A DNA stretch of 34,587 nucleotides, taken from NCBI GenBank assembly GCA_903875225.1, contig CAIQVJ010000026.1, forward strand, positions 1-34,587, given 5' to 3'. This DNA comes from an uncultured Pseudomonadota bacterium (GTDB lineage: Bacteria; Myxococcota_A; UBA796; SXON01). This document shows positions 7,849 to 16,701 of this stretch, in pieces. The notes under the pieces were generated by a model that worked only from the letters and a program-made list of their open reading frames with translations, did no database searches and had not been told where the DNA came from. Within the stretch, counting starts at the first letter, position 1. Each line of letters opens with the position of its first letter. A program made the position numbers and the translations under genes.

Positions 7849-9384
7849 GTGTCCCAGACCGCCCCGAAAACCGCCGTCGATGACGTCGTCCAGCTCGCGC
7901 TGGTGCCCGCGATCGCCTCCTTGAGCTACGTGTTCTGGGTCGTGGGCGGCATGGAGATGATCGAGCGGCTCGCCTACTACGGCGTGAAGGCCGTCGCGAC
8001 GCTGTATGCGAAGGACCCCATCAGCAAGGGGGGCCTCGGCGTGACGATGACCGAGTTCGGCAGCATCCTCACCGTCTGGGCCTTGCTGCAGTCCGTCCTG
8101 CCCGTGTTCACCGGGGGCCTCTCCGACCGGTTCGGCTACAAGCGGACCATCGCCGCCTCGACGGTCATCAAGATCTGTGGCTACCTGATCATGGCGGCAC
8201 TCCCCACCTTCAACGGGTTCTTCCTCGGCGCCATGGTGCTCGCCTCCGGGACCGCGGTGTTCAAGCCCGGCATCCAGGGCACCCTCGTCAAAGCCACCCG
8301 TCGCGAGAACTCCTCGATGGCGTGGGGCATTTTCTACCAGACCGTCAACATCGGCGGCTTCCTGGGCCCGCTGGTCGCCGGGTTTCTGCGGAAGATGGAG
8401 TGGCAGTACGTCTTCCTCGCCTGCGCCGGGATCATCTCGATCAACTTCCTGATGCTGCTGCTGTACACCGAGCCGGGAAAAGCGGAGCGAGAGGCCGAAC
8501 TGGCCCTGAAGCGGGCTGCCGGCAAGGAAAAGAGCCTGCTGACGGAGTCCCTCGAGGAGCTCGCCAAGCCCCATGTGTGGGTCTACCTGTTGATCTTCTC
8601 GGGCTTCTGGTTCATGTTCAACTCCTTGTTCGACGTGCTCCCGGCGCACATCGAGGAGTGGGTGGACACCCGCGACATCGTCTCGACGCTGTTCGGCGCT
8701 GGCGGTGCACAGAACGAGGTGGTCAAGTTCTTCATCGTCATGAGCAAGGACGGCAGCGAGGTGCTCCCGGAGGGGATGCTGAACCTGAACGCCGGGCTCA
8801 TCATGATCACCTGCTTCGTGTTCGCCGCGATCTCCGGCCGGATGCGGGCGATCACCTCGATGGTGGTGGGAACGCTCTTCGCGTCCGTTGCGCTGTTCGC
8901 CTCCGGCGCGTCCACGCTCGGGTGGGTCTCCGTGGGCGCCATCGGCATCTTCTCCGTCGGCGAGATGCTCTCCAGCCCCAAGTTCTCCGAGTACATCGGA
9001 AACTTCGCGCCACACGACAAGAAAGGTATGTACCTCGGATTTTCGCAGATCTCCCTCGCCATCGGCTGGACACTGGAGGGCGCGGTGGGCCCCCGCCTGT
9101 ACGACGCATTCGCGAGCAAGGACCTTTTCTCACGCCAGATGCTCGCCGAGAAGGGCATGGGCAGCGACGACGTGGCGAAGATCCCCCAGGGCGAGGCGTT
9201 CCAGAAGCTCGTCGACTCCCTCCACATGCCGGCGCACGACGTGACCGCCATGCTCTATGCGCAGCACAACCCCGGCCTGGTGTGGATCATCATGGGCGCG
9301 ATCGGCGTGGCGTCTGCGCTCGGGATCTGGTGGTACGGGAAGTGGGTGCCCGGCGTGATGGCCCGCCAGGCCGAGCGGGGCTGA
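7849..9384 (+). CDS. POT/PTR-family proton-coupled peptide transporter
   Basis: A 511-residue major-facilitator protein. The first helix carries the proton-coupling ExxER motif and YYG (MEMIERLAYYG, about 35-45), the hallmark of POT oligopeptide transporters. The cytoplasmic loop GGLSDRFGYKRT and the FKPGIQG helix also match. Multiple hydrophobic helices follow to the C-terminus. Loops around 270-300 and 420-460 are longer than usual. It lies in the inner membrane and would import di- or tripeptides with protons, fitting the peptidase nearby, though the transported substrate is inferred. It starts with GTG and converges on the lectin gene with only 16 bases between stops. Confidence 0.85.
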   Translation: MSQTAPKTAVDDVVQLALVPAIASLSYVFWVVGGMEMIERLAYYGVKAVATLYAKDPISKGGLGVTMTEFGSILTVWALLQSVLPVFTGGLSDRFGYKRTIAASTVIKICGYLIMAALPTFNGFFLGAMVLASGTAVFKPGIQGTLVKATRRENSSMAWGIFYQTVNIGGFLGPLVAGFLRKMEWQYVFLACAGIISINFLMLLLYTEPGKAEREAELALKRAAGKEKSLLTESLEELAKPHVWVYLLIFSGFWFMFNSLFDVLPAHIEEWVDTRDIVSTLFGAGGAQNEVVKFFIVMSKDGSEVLPEGMLNLNAGLIMITCFVFAAISGRMRAITSMVVGTLFASVALFASGASTLGWVSVGAIGIFSVGEMLSSPKFSEYIGNFAPHDKKGMYLGFSQISLAIGWTLEGAVGPRLYDAFASKDLFSRQMLAEKGMGSDDVAKIPQGEAFQKLVDSLHMPAHDVTAMLYAQHNPGLVWIIMGAIGVASALGIWWYGKWVPGVMARQAERG

Positions 9385-9400
9385 GGCCCGCGCGGTCCGG

Positions 9401-10426
9401 CTAGTCCGGCCGCGCCTGCGACCGCGCTTCGCACACCGAGTACTCGGTGGCGCACGCACACGGGTAGTCGTTCCAGGCGGTGCCGCTCCACCGGACCATC
9501 GCGCAGTCTTCCTCGGTGTCCGACACGCACTCGCCGCCGTGGCTGTTGTTGGGCTCCCCCGAGGTCCAGTTGGTATAGGTCACCGGCGACCCGTCTGCCC
9601 ACGACCAGGATCCCTCGGAGGCAGCGTCGGTGAACCCGATCCACCAGGAGGGCCCCGACGGGTAGGTGAGGACCGCGGCCTCGACCCACTCGCCCTCCGC
9701 CGCCGAGTCGAAGGTCACCAACCGGTAGCCGTACACGGCGCAGGCGTCGTCGGACCTCTGCCAATCGAGCGGCGTGGTGCAGAACATGTAGGCGTGTTCG
9801 GAGTCGGGCCACCACCCTACGTCGCAGGGGCACACCCCGCCGTCATCCGCCACGCCGTTGCAGTCGTCGTCGATCGTGTTGCACTGCTCCAGCGCGTCGG
9901 GGCTCACGCCCGAGTCGAAGTCGTCGCAGTCGCCCGAGAGCAGGCTCCAGTCCGGGCCCTCGCACCCGAGCTCGGGCTGGTTCGCGTCGCCGTACCCGTC
10001 CTCGTCGAAGTCGCGGAATACGGCGACGGCGCCATCTTCGTCCACTGTCTCGTCACAGTCGTTGTCGACGCCGTCGCACGGATCCGGAACGCCTGGATGG
10101 CTTTCGGGATCTGTGTCGTTGCAGTCGTCACCCGTAAGCGAGAATCCCTCCGCGCCGGCGCAACCCGAGGTGGGCTCGAGCCCGTACCCGTCGCCGTCCT
10201 CGTCCAGAAACCCCGCCTCGGTGAGCCCGTTGTCCGGAATGCCGTCGCAATCCTGGTCGATCCCGTCGCACACCTCGTCCGCGCCGGGGTGGATCGAGGG
10301 GTCGTCCGGGGCGCAGTCCTCAGCGTTGGGGGTGCCGTCCTGGTCGGCATCTGCGCCACCGCCGTGCGCCTTGTCCTTGAACGATGCGCTGCACGCCGCG
10401 AGCAGCAACAGGGAGAAACCGCGCAT
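9401..10426 (-). CDS. MopE-repeat and C-type-lectin lipoprotein
   Basis: A 341-residue protein in two halves. After a lipoprotein signal (LLAAC, Cys12), residues about 25-198 hold four units of the Asp/Cys-rich metal-binding motif seen in MopE-like proteins (DxDGDGYG, DCNDTDPESHPG, CDGVDNDCD). Residues about 200-333 form a C-type lectin-like domain: WWIGF, an EPNN motif at 291-294 of the mannose type, WND at 318-320 and paired Cys. Such domains bind sugars or proteins, often with calcium. It is probably displayed on the outer membrane. The ATG at 10426 places the signal at the N-terminus; the frame extends ten codons further up. Confidence 0.85.
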   Translation of the reverse strand: MRGFSLLLLAACSASFKDKAHGGGADADQDGTPNAEDCAPDDPSIHPGADEVCDGIDQDCDGIPDNGLTEAGFLDEDGDGYGLEPTSGCAGAEGFSLTGDDCNDTDPESHPGVPDPCDGVDNDCDETVDEDGAVAVFRDFDEDGYGDANQPELGCEGPDWSLLSGDCDDFDSGVSPDALEQCNTIDDDCNGVADDGGVCPCDVGWWPDSEHAYMFCTTPLDWQRSDDACAVYGYRLVTFDSAAEGEWVEAAVLTYPSGPSWWIGFTDAASEGSWSWADGSPVTYTNWTSGEPNNSHGGECVSDTEEDCAMVRWSGTAWNDYPCACATEYSVCEARSQARPD

Positions 10427-10501
10427 GATGGGCCTGGAACGCGCCCATGCTACCATGATCGCACCCCAACCCGCGGCCGTGCCCGAGAGTGGGCCTTCCG
10501 C

Positions 10502-12337
10502 TCAGGCATGGGCGGGGTCCGGGGCGTGCAACCCCTGCCACAAGCCCTCCGCCAGCTTCCTCCCCATCCCCGGGGCCTTCGCCAGCGTCTCGACGTCCGC
10601 GGCCCGGATCGCGCTCATCGACCCGAAATGCAGCAGAAGGGCCTTTCGTCGCGCGGGGCCGACGCCGGGCAGATCCTCGAGCGCGCTTCGAAGCGTCCTC
10701 TTCGACCGTGTCTTGCGGTGGAACTGCACTGCAGTGTCGTGCGCCTCGTCCCGCAGGTGCTGCAGCAGGCGGAGCGACGGGTCGTCGTAGCGCAGGACAA
10801 CGGGGTCCGGTTCCCAGGGCAGCACGATCTTGTCGACGGCCTCCCGATCCCCAGCCCTGCGCTCGGTGCGCGGCTTCGAGAGGCCGATCACGGGCTGCTG
10901 CTCCAGCCCGAGCTCCGTCAACACGGCCAGCGCCGAGTTCAGCTGGCCTCGTCCGCCGTCCACCACGATCAGGTCCGGAAAATCGCCGCTCTCGACCGCA
11001 CGTGTCAGCCGGCGGCGCAGGATCTCCTCCATCGTCGCGTAGTCGTCCGCCCCCACCACTGTCTTGACCTTGTAGCGCCGATAGTCCTTGCGCGACGGCC
11101 TTCCGTCGATGAAAACAACCTGCGAAGCGACGGGATCCATGCCCAGCAGGTTCGAGTTGTCGTAGCACTCGATCCGCACCGGCGGCCCGGAAAGCTGGGC
11201 GAGCTCCGCGATGCCGTCGAGCGCCCGCTGGATGCGCTCCTCCTCCCCATGATCCACCGCGAATCGCGATTTTGCCGCGTTGCTGGCGATCTCGACCAGC
11301 CGCGTCTTGTCGCCACGCTGCGGCATGTGCACACGCACCGCGGCCCCCCGCTGCTCGGTGAGGATCTCCTCGATGACCGCCGGCAGCTCCACCGGAACGA
11401 GCACCTCGGCCGGGGCGGTGCCCTCCTCCCGGTACCAGCGGTTCAGCGTGGTCGTGAGCAGCTCGGCGTCCTCACCCAGCTCCCCGGCGAACGGGAACAC
11501 CATCGGCTCGCGCGCGAGCCCGCCCCGCACAGGGAGGCACGCGATCGCCCCCCGATCCCCCTCGCGGTGCAGGCCCCAGGCGTCCCGGTCGCCCATCCGG
11601 ACGTCTGCGACCACCTGGCGGTCGAGGCTCGCCCGCACGGCGGAGAGCAGGTCCCGGACACGCGCGGCCTCCTCGAAGCGCTCGGCATCGGCGAGCGCTG
11701 TCATCTGTTGGGTGAGCCGACCCTGCAACTCGCGGTCACGACCGCCGAGGAACAGCACAGCATCCTGCAGCACGTCGTCATATGCCTCCCGGGTGCAAAG
11801 GTTCACACACGGCGCGATGCACCGCTTGAGCTGGTGGAGCAGGCAGGGCTTCTTGCGCGAGCGCAGCACCGCGTCCGTGCAGGTGCGGAGGGGAAAGCTG
11901 CGCTGCACGAACTGCAGGGTGCGACGCGCCGTCGTCGCGGTGTGGTAGGGGCCGAAGTACTTCGCTCCGTCGTCTGTCGGCCGCCGAACGAGTGAGAATC
12001 GGGGCCACTCGGCTCGCGGATCAACCCGGACGTGCAGGAAATTCTTGTCGTCGCGCAGCTTGATGTTGTAGCGCGGCTTGTGCTGCTTGATGTACAGGTT
12101 CTCGAGGAGCAGGGCCTCTTTTTCAGTCCGCACCGGCACCGTCTCGATCCGGACGGCGTTGTTCACGAGGAACGGCACCATGTACCTGCCGTCGTGCCCC
12201 GCGAGGTACTGCTTCACGCGCTGGCGCAGGTTGATGGCCTTGCCGACGTAGAGCACCACGCCGTCGGCGTCCTTCCACAGGTACACGCCGGGCTCCGTGG
12301 GGAGCCCGTCCGCCTGATCTTCGAGCGAGGGCAGCAT
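10502..12337 (-). CDS. uvrC: UvrABC excinuclease subunit C
   Basis: A 611-residue protein of normal UvrC length. It makes the two incisions around a bulky DNA lesion in nucleotide excision repair, acting in the cytoplasm with UvrB. An N-terminal GIY-YIG nuclease (about 14-95, GVYLW...LYVGKA) cuts 3'. Cys153, Cys165, Cys173 and Cys177 have the same spacing as the iron-sulphur ligands of E. coli UvrC. A UVR motif (about 204-236) binds UvrB. The RNase H-like nuclease (ECYDNSN near 390, VVDGGRGQL near 458) cuts 5'. Two helix-hairpin-helix motifs end the protein. The frame is open far upstream (to 13918), but the ATG at 12337 with AGGA before it is the family start. Confidence 0.96.
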   Translation of the reverse strand: MLPSLEDQADGLPTEPGVYLWKDADGVVLYVGKAINLRQRVKQYLAGHDGRYMVPFLVNNAVRIETVPVRTEKEALLLENLYIKQHKPRYNIKLRDDKNFLHVRVDPRAEWPRFSLVRRPTDDGAKYFGPYHTATTARRTLQFVQRSFPLRTCTDAVLRSRKKPCLLHQLKRCIAPCVNLCTREAYDDVLQDAVLFLGGRDRELQGRLTQQMTALADAERFEEAARVRDLLSAVRASLDRQVVADVRMGDRDAWGLHREGDRGAIACLPVRGGLAREPMVFPFAGELGEDAELLTTTLNRWYREEGTAPAEVLVPVELPAVIEEILTEQRGAAVRVHMPQRGDKTRLVEIASNAAKSRFAVDHGEEERIQRALDGIAELAQLSGPPVRIECYDNSNLLGMDPVASQVVFIDGRPSRKDYRRYKVKTVVGADDYATMEEILRRRLTRAVESGDFPDLIVVDGGRGQLNSALAVLTELGLEQQPVIGLSKPRTERRAGDREAVDKIVLPWEPDPVVLRYDDPSLRLLQHLRDEAHDTAVQFHRKTRSKRTLRSALEDLPGVGPARRKALLLHFGSMSAIRAADVETLAKAPGMGRKLAEGLWQGLHAPDPAHA

Positions 12338-12397
12338 CGCCCCGATCCTACCCTGCGGCGGGACCGGGCGTTTCCGGGTTAGTGTGTTGGAAGACCC

Positions 12398-13795
12398 GTG
12401 TTCCTGTTCCTTGCCTTCGCTGAACTCGCAGTGGTCCCATCGGCCGTCGCGTCGGACCGCGAAGAGGGCGCCCAGCACCGGGATGTGCCCGAGAACCAGC
12501 CGGTCAGCGCCACCGGCGGCATAGCGGTCGGCATCGCCTCCACGCCGGAGGACAATCCGCTCGGCAGCGGGCACACCGAGGTGATCCGGCTCGGCGTGCG
12601 CCTGATCGACTACTTCGACCTCGAGGCCGAAGTCGGGCGGATCGAGGGGAAAACGCGCGACCTCGAAATCGTCTACCACCTCTACAATCCGCGCGGGAGC
12701 GTGCTCCTGCACCTCACTCCGAACGCGCGGGCCGATCTCTTTCTCGCCGTTGGCGCGGGCATGCAGTTCGTGAAGGTCGAGCGCGACTCCCAGGGGGAGC
12801 AGCCGGACCAGAAGGACCGCGCGCTGTACGTCAACCCGTCCCAGGACTTCGTGATGGACGGCGGGCCAGGGCTGCTCCTCACCGTGGCCGGACCGTTCCA
12901 CATCCGCACGGACCTCCGCTGGTACGGCACCTTCGGGCCGGACAGCCAGTACACCCAGTCCGACTCCTTCCAGAACCTCGAGTGGACGGCGGGCGTGGAC
13001 TTCCGGCAGGAGACTCCGCCCGACATCGACCACGACGGCATCAAGAACAAGTACGACGACTGCCCCGAGGATCCCGAGGACTACGACCACTTCGAGGACG
13101 AAGACGGCTGTCCGGACCCCGACAACGACCACGACGGCATCAAGGACAAGAAGGACCAGTGCCCCGACGAGGCCGAGGACAAGGACGGCTTCGAGGACGG
13201 CGACGGGTGTCCCGACCCGGACAACGACGGCGACGGCATCAAGGACAAGCGGGACAAGTGCCCGGACAACGCCGAGGACTTTGACGACTTCGACGACGAG
13301 GACGGCTGCCCGGACAAGGACAACGACGATGACGGCGTATCGGACAAGCACGACAGCTGCCCGGACGAGCCCGAGACGTTGAACGGCTACCTCGACGGCG
13401 ACGGGTGCCCCGATGAGCTGCCAAAGGCCGTCCGGAAGTTCTCGGGGGCGATCCGCGGCATCACCTTCGAGACCAACAAGGCGATCATCCGCCCCGCCAG
13501 CTTCCCCACGCTGTATGAAGCGCTCTCCGTCTTCCTGCAGTACCCCGACCTCCGGTTCGAGATCCAGGGGCACACCGACAGCGTCGGCGACGACGACTTC
13601 AACCTCGACCTCTCCCAACGCCGCGCGGACGCCGTGATGATCTGGTTCCTGCAGAACGGGATGACGCCGGACCGCATGCGCGCCGTCGGGTACGGGGAGA
13701 CCGTGCCCATCGCCGACAACGTCACCGACGCCGGACGCGCGCAGAACCGGCGCGTCGAATTCCGGCTGTTGAACGGCGTGGAGGCCGATGACTGA
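12398..13795 (+). CDS. OmpA-family outer-membrane protein with calcium repeats
   Basis: A 465-residue exported protein. The signal is about 1-19 (ending SAVAS). Residues 35-205 alternate in the manner of a small beta-barrel. Residues 209-340 are four 33-residue thrombospondin type-3 units (DxDxDGIxDxxDxCP...DGCPD). Residues about 350-458 are the OmpA peptidoglycan-binding domain, with GHTDSVGDDDFNLDLSQRRA and RAQNRRVEF. It probably links the outer membrane to peptidoglycan, with the calcium repeats as a spacer. It starts with GTG; GGAAG lies just upstream and an in-frame TAG at 12380 rules out a longer form. Its last bases overlap the epimerase start by eight, suggesting coupled translation. 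Confidence 0.9.
   Translation: MFLFLAFAELAVVPSAVASDREEGAQHRDVPENQPVSATGGIAVGIASTPEDNPLGSGHTEVIRLGVRLIDYFDLEAEVGRIEGKTRDLEIVYHLYNPRGSVLLHLTPNARADLFLAVGAGMQFVKVERDSQGEQPDQKDRALYVNPSQDFVMDGGPGLLLTVAGPFHIRTDLRWYGTFGPDSQYTQSDSFQNLEWTAGVDFRQETPPDIDHDGIKNKYDDCPEDPEDYDHFEDEDGCPDPDNDHDGIKDKKDQCPDEAEDKDGFEDGDGCPDPDNDGDGIKDKRDKCPDNAEDFDDFDDEDGCPDKDNDDDGVSDKHDSCPDEPETLNGYLDGDGCPDELPKAVRKFSGAIRGITFETNKAIIRPASFPTLYEALSVFLQYPDLRFEIQGHTDSVGDDDFNLDLSQRRADAVMIWFLQNGMTPDRMRAVGYGETVPIADNVTDAGRAQNRRVEFRLLNGVEADD
13022..13417 (+). repeat. Four 99-base calcium-loop repeats
   Basis: Four in-frame units of 33 codons inside the OmpA-family gene. Each has two acidic loops and paired CP / GCPD cysteines. They are of the same general class as the 144-base repeats at the left edge but with a different unit length and with cysteines. 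Confidence 0.85.
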
Positions 13796-14756
13796 CCGCG
13801 TGGACCTCCGCGGCGCCCGCGTGGTCGTCACCGGGGGGCACGGCTTCCTCGGGCGACACGTGCAGGCCGTGTTGCGTGAGCGTGGCGCAGCGGTGGTGGC
13901 GCCAGGCCGGTCCGACATCGATCTCGCCGACGTTCGGCCCGCCGCCCGTGCGCTGGCCGCACTCCAGCCGGACTACCTCGTGCACTGCGCCGCGACCGGC
14001 GGGGGCATCGGGTTCATGCGCGCGAACCCGGGCACCTCCTGCACCGACAACGTGCTGGTCAACACCGCGGCGATCGAAGCCGCCCGACTGGCGAAGGTGC
14101 GCCGGTACGTGGCCGTGTCCAGCGCGTGCGCCTACCCGGGACGGGTCGACCAGCCGATGCGGGAGCCGACGATCGGGGAGGGTGATCCCGAGCCGACCAA
14201 CGGCGCCTATGGGCAAGCCAAGCGGCTCATGCTCGTGCAGGGCGCAGGGTACGCACACGAGCACGGTCTGGACTGCGTGTTCGCCGTCCCGACCAACCTG
14301 TACGGCCCGGGCGACGACTACGACGAGCGCAGCTCCCACGTGGTGGCGGCCCTGATCCGACGGTTCGAGGCCGCTCGGCTGGCACACGATCCCGAGGTGG
14401 TCGTCTGGGGAACGGGCAGGGCGACGCGTGATCTGCTGTATGTCCGTGACTGCGCGGAGGGCATCGCGCAGCTCCTGGAGAGCGGCGCCGGGCCGGAGCC
14501 CGAGTCGCGCGCGTGGGGCCGGGCCTTCAACCTGGGCAGCGGCCGGGAGACGACGGTCCGGGAGATCGCCGAGTCGATTCGCGACGCCGTCGGGTTTGCC
14601 GGCGCGCTGGTCTGGGACGCGACCAGGCCGGACGGGATGCCCCGAAAGGTGCTCGACTCGAGCCGCATGCGCGAGGCGACGGGGTGGACCGCAGAGACTT
14701 CGCTCGCGAAGGGCCTGGGTGAGGCCGTGGCGGCCTTCCGGAGCGGCCCGGGCTGA
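13788..14756 (+). CDS. NAD(P)-dependent sugar-nucleotide epimerase, GDP-fucose-synthase-like
   Basis: A 322-residue extended short-chain dehydrogenase. The nucleotide-binding TGGHGFLG lies at 15-22. The segment CAATGGGIGFMRANP near 67-81 is typical of the GDP-L-fucose synthase (WcaG/Fcl) branch. The catalytic Ser111/112 (SSACAYP) and YxxxK (Tyr141, Lys145) are present. TNLYGPGDDYD and RDLLYVRD follow as in that branch. It would epimerise and reduce or otherwise remodel a nucleotide sugar for surface polysaccharide, in the cytoplasm. The exact substrate is not decided by sequence, and no GDP-mannose dehydratase is visible. Translation is probably coupled to the OmpA-family gene through the eight-base overlap. 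Confidence 0.85.
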   Translation: MTDRVDLRGARVVVTGGHGFLGRHVQAVLRERGAAVVAPGRSDIDLADVRPAARALAALQPDYLVHCAATGGGIGFMRANPGTSCTDNVLVNTAAIEAARLAKVRRYVAVSSACAYPGRVDQPMREPTIGEGDPEPTNGAYGQAKRLMLVQGAGYAHEHGLDCVFAVPTNLYGPGDDYDERSSHVVAALIRRFEAARLAHDPEVVVWGTGRATRDLLYVRDCAEGIAQLLESGAGPEPESRAWGRAFNLGSGRETTVREIAESIRDAVGFAGALVWDATRPDGMPRKVLDSSRMREATGWTAETSLAKGLGEAVAAFRSGPG

Positions 14757-14873
14757 GCGGTGAGGCGAGCCGTGGAGGTGCGTGGGAAGTACGTGAGAAC
14801 AGTCACCGCCGCGCGCAGACCGGGACGTAGCGCGTGGAGAGCAGGGTTAGCCGAAGCGACAAGGAGTCATCCC

Positions 14874-15359
14874 ATGTGCTGCAACACCCCCCGTTCGCTC
14901 TTCCTCGCCTTCCTGATCTGCGCAACGAGCGCGTCCGTCCCGGCCTTCGCGAAGGCCCCGGCGCCCTCCACGGCCTCACCGAGCGCGAAGGCGATGGTCG
15001 CCTACCGCTCCCTGCTGATGCAGGAGATGGGCAAGGACATGAAGCTCGCGAACATGCTCACCAGCGGGCAGGTGGACCGCCCCGCAGATCTGGTGGGCTT
15101 TGCGGCTGCGCTGCAGAACGCGCCCATCGGCGAGCTCTTCCCGGCAGGGACGGGCCCGGACGTGCTCGAGACCGGCGCCAAGGCCGCGCTCTGGACCGAT
15201 CCGGAGGGCTTCGCGAAGGCCGTGAAGACCTACCAGGAGAAGGCCACCGCCCTCTCGGCGGCCGCCCAGGCCGGCGACATGGCCACGGCCAAGGCCGCCG
15301 CGAAGGAGCTGGGCACCACGTGCTCCGGGTGCCACGACCTCTACAGGATGGAGGACTGA
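14874..15359 (+). CDS. Cytochrome c'-like monohaem protein
   Basis: A 161-residue periplasmic protein. A signal peptide (about 1-26, ending AFAKA) is followed by a mostly helical domain with a single haem motif, CSGCH (150-154), close to the C-terminus. That is the arrangement of class II cytochromes c' (four-helix bundles that bind NO or shuttle electrons). AAGGAG-type sequence AAGGAG ends seven bases before the ATG, fixing the start; the longer frame from 14760 has no such site. It converges on the NrfD gene of the respiratory cluster with only ten bases between stops, so a functional link is possible but not shown. Confidence 0.8.
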   Translation: MCCNTPRSLFLAFLICATSASVPAFAKAPAPSTASPSAKAMVAYRSLLMQEMGKDMKLANMLTSGQVDRPADLVGFAAALQNAPIGELFPAGTGPDVLETGAKAALWTDPEGFAKAVKTYQEKATALSAAAQAGDMATAKAAAKELGTTCSGCHDLYRMED

Positions 15360-15369
15360 TACCCCAGGG

Positions 15370-16611
15370 CTAGCCCTCGAGGTTGTTGAACCGACGGCTC
15401 CGTTCGGCAGGGGGCTCGTCCGAAAGGCTCATGATCGGCACGGCGATCTTCACCAGGACCGTGAAGAGGAAGAGACCGAACGCCCAGATGGACGCCACGG
15501 ACTGGAGCTCGTGGCCGTTGGGCACGTACACGGCCATCTCGCCGAGCGGGTTCGGTACATAGGCCGGGAACATGAAGCAGATGCCCTTCTCGATCCAGAT
15601 TCCGACGACGATGCAGAGCGCCGCGGCGGTGAGCACACTCCTGTTCTTGCCGAACCCCGATGCGTACAGGCCGGCCAGACCGAAGAAGTTCAGCGCAGTG
15701 GAGCCCCAACTGAAGGGGAGAAGGTCGTAGTGCCCCTTGTACCCGAGCCAGAGATAGCGGGCGTGGATGGAGTGCTCCGAGCCGGTGTACAGCTCCACCA
15801 CGAACTCGGAGACGAGCATCACCATGCTCGCGCTGAGGGAGAAGAAGGCGATCCTGGCGAACAGCCCGTAGACCTCGTCCTTCACCGGAAACTTGAACCG
15901 CTTCTCGATCAGCTGCAGTACGATGATCAGGATCGCAGGACCCGTGGCCACCGCGGTGGCGATGAACTTCGGCGCCGCCACCGGGTTGTTCCAATACGGA
16001 CGGGCGACCAGGGTGCTGAAGATGAAGGCGGTCACGGCATGGATGGTCAGCGCCCACGCGATGGACACGTACGCCAACGGCACGATCACGAGCCGATAGA
16101 ACCGCCCCTCGCTCCAGTGGAAGTACTTCTTGGCCAGCGAGTAGGTGACCATGAAGACGTTCAGGCCGAGGTACCCGTTCAACACCACGACGTCGAACGA
16201 GAGCATCGAGCTCGGAAGGTTCAGGATCCCGAACGGCGGCATGACGTGCAGGAGCCGGTCCGGCCGCCCCATGTCGGAGAAGATGCAGAGCACCGCGAGG
16301 ATGATCGCGACGATGGGGAGGAGCTCCCCGATGACGACGATCTCCTTCATGCCCTTGTGGTGGAACACGTACGCGGGCATCACCACGGTGATGCCGCCTG
16401 CCGCGACACCGATCATGAAGGTGAAGTTCGCGATGTGAAGCCCCCAGGGGGTGGCGTCGGACATGTTGGAGACCACGAGGCCCTCGAGCGCCTGCTCCAC
16501 TGCCGGGCGGATCCCCAGATACATCACGACCGCCAGGCCGAGCATCCAGATGTAGTAGAGAGTGCTGCCCTCTTCGACGTTCTTGATGCAGAACCTAATG
16601 AGGCTAGACAT
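15370..16611 (-). CDS. NrfD/PsrC-family quinone-binding membrane subunit
   Basis: A 413-residue integral membrane protein with about ten hydrophobic segments (near 19-35, 61-83, 90-111, 140-160, 175-202, 214-236, 265-290, 310-328, 335-362, 380-405). The ten-helix count and the EKGICFMFPAYVPNPLGE stretch resemble the NrfD, ActC and DsrP branches rather than eight-helix PsrC. These subunits exchange electrons with the quinone pool and hold the periplasmic Fe-S partner. It is the last gene of the cluster, 90 bases after the 17-haem gene. The ATG at 16611 (MSSLIRF) is preferred over upstream in-frame codons. Confidence in the family is high; its role in this complex is inferred from the neighbours. 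Confidence 0.9.
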   Translation of the reverse strand: MSSLIRFCIKNVEEGSTLYYIWMLGLAVVMYLGIRPAVEQALEGLVVSNMSDATPWGLHIANFTFMIGVAAGGITVVMPAYVFHHKGMKEIVVIGELLPIVAIILAVLCIFSDMGRPDRLLHVMPPFGILNLPSSMLSFDVVVLNGYLGLNVFMVTYSLAKKYFHWSEGRFYRLVIVPLAYVSIAWALTIHAVTAFIFSTLVARPYWNNPVAAPKFIATAVATGPAILIIVLQLIEKRFKFPVKDEVYGLFARIAFFSLSASMVMLVSEFVVELYTGSEHSIHARYLWLGYKGHYDLLPFSWGSTALNFFGLAGLYASGFGKNRSVLTAAALCIVVGIWIEKGICFMFPAYVPNPLGEMAVYVPNGHELQSVASIWAFGLFLFTVLVKIAVPIMSLSDEPPAERSRRFNNLEG

Positions 16612-16701
16612 GTCTTGTGTCCTGATGGGTGCCCGCTCTCGCGGGACGGGCGCGACGTGGCATGGACCGTGACCGGCCAACCACACGGACCATCGGCCAG
16701 C

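Noticed and set aside
9539..11995. 818-codon open frame on the plus strand
   Set aside because: It is antisense to the lectin lipoprotein and uvrC; Arg/Pro/Gly-rich composition without any domain marks it as a high-GC shadow.
12338..13918. Long N-terminal extension of uvrC on the minus strand
   Set aside because: It runs antisense through the OmpA-family gene; UvrC families start at the MLPSLEDQ region and a ribosome site precedes that ATG.
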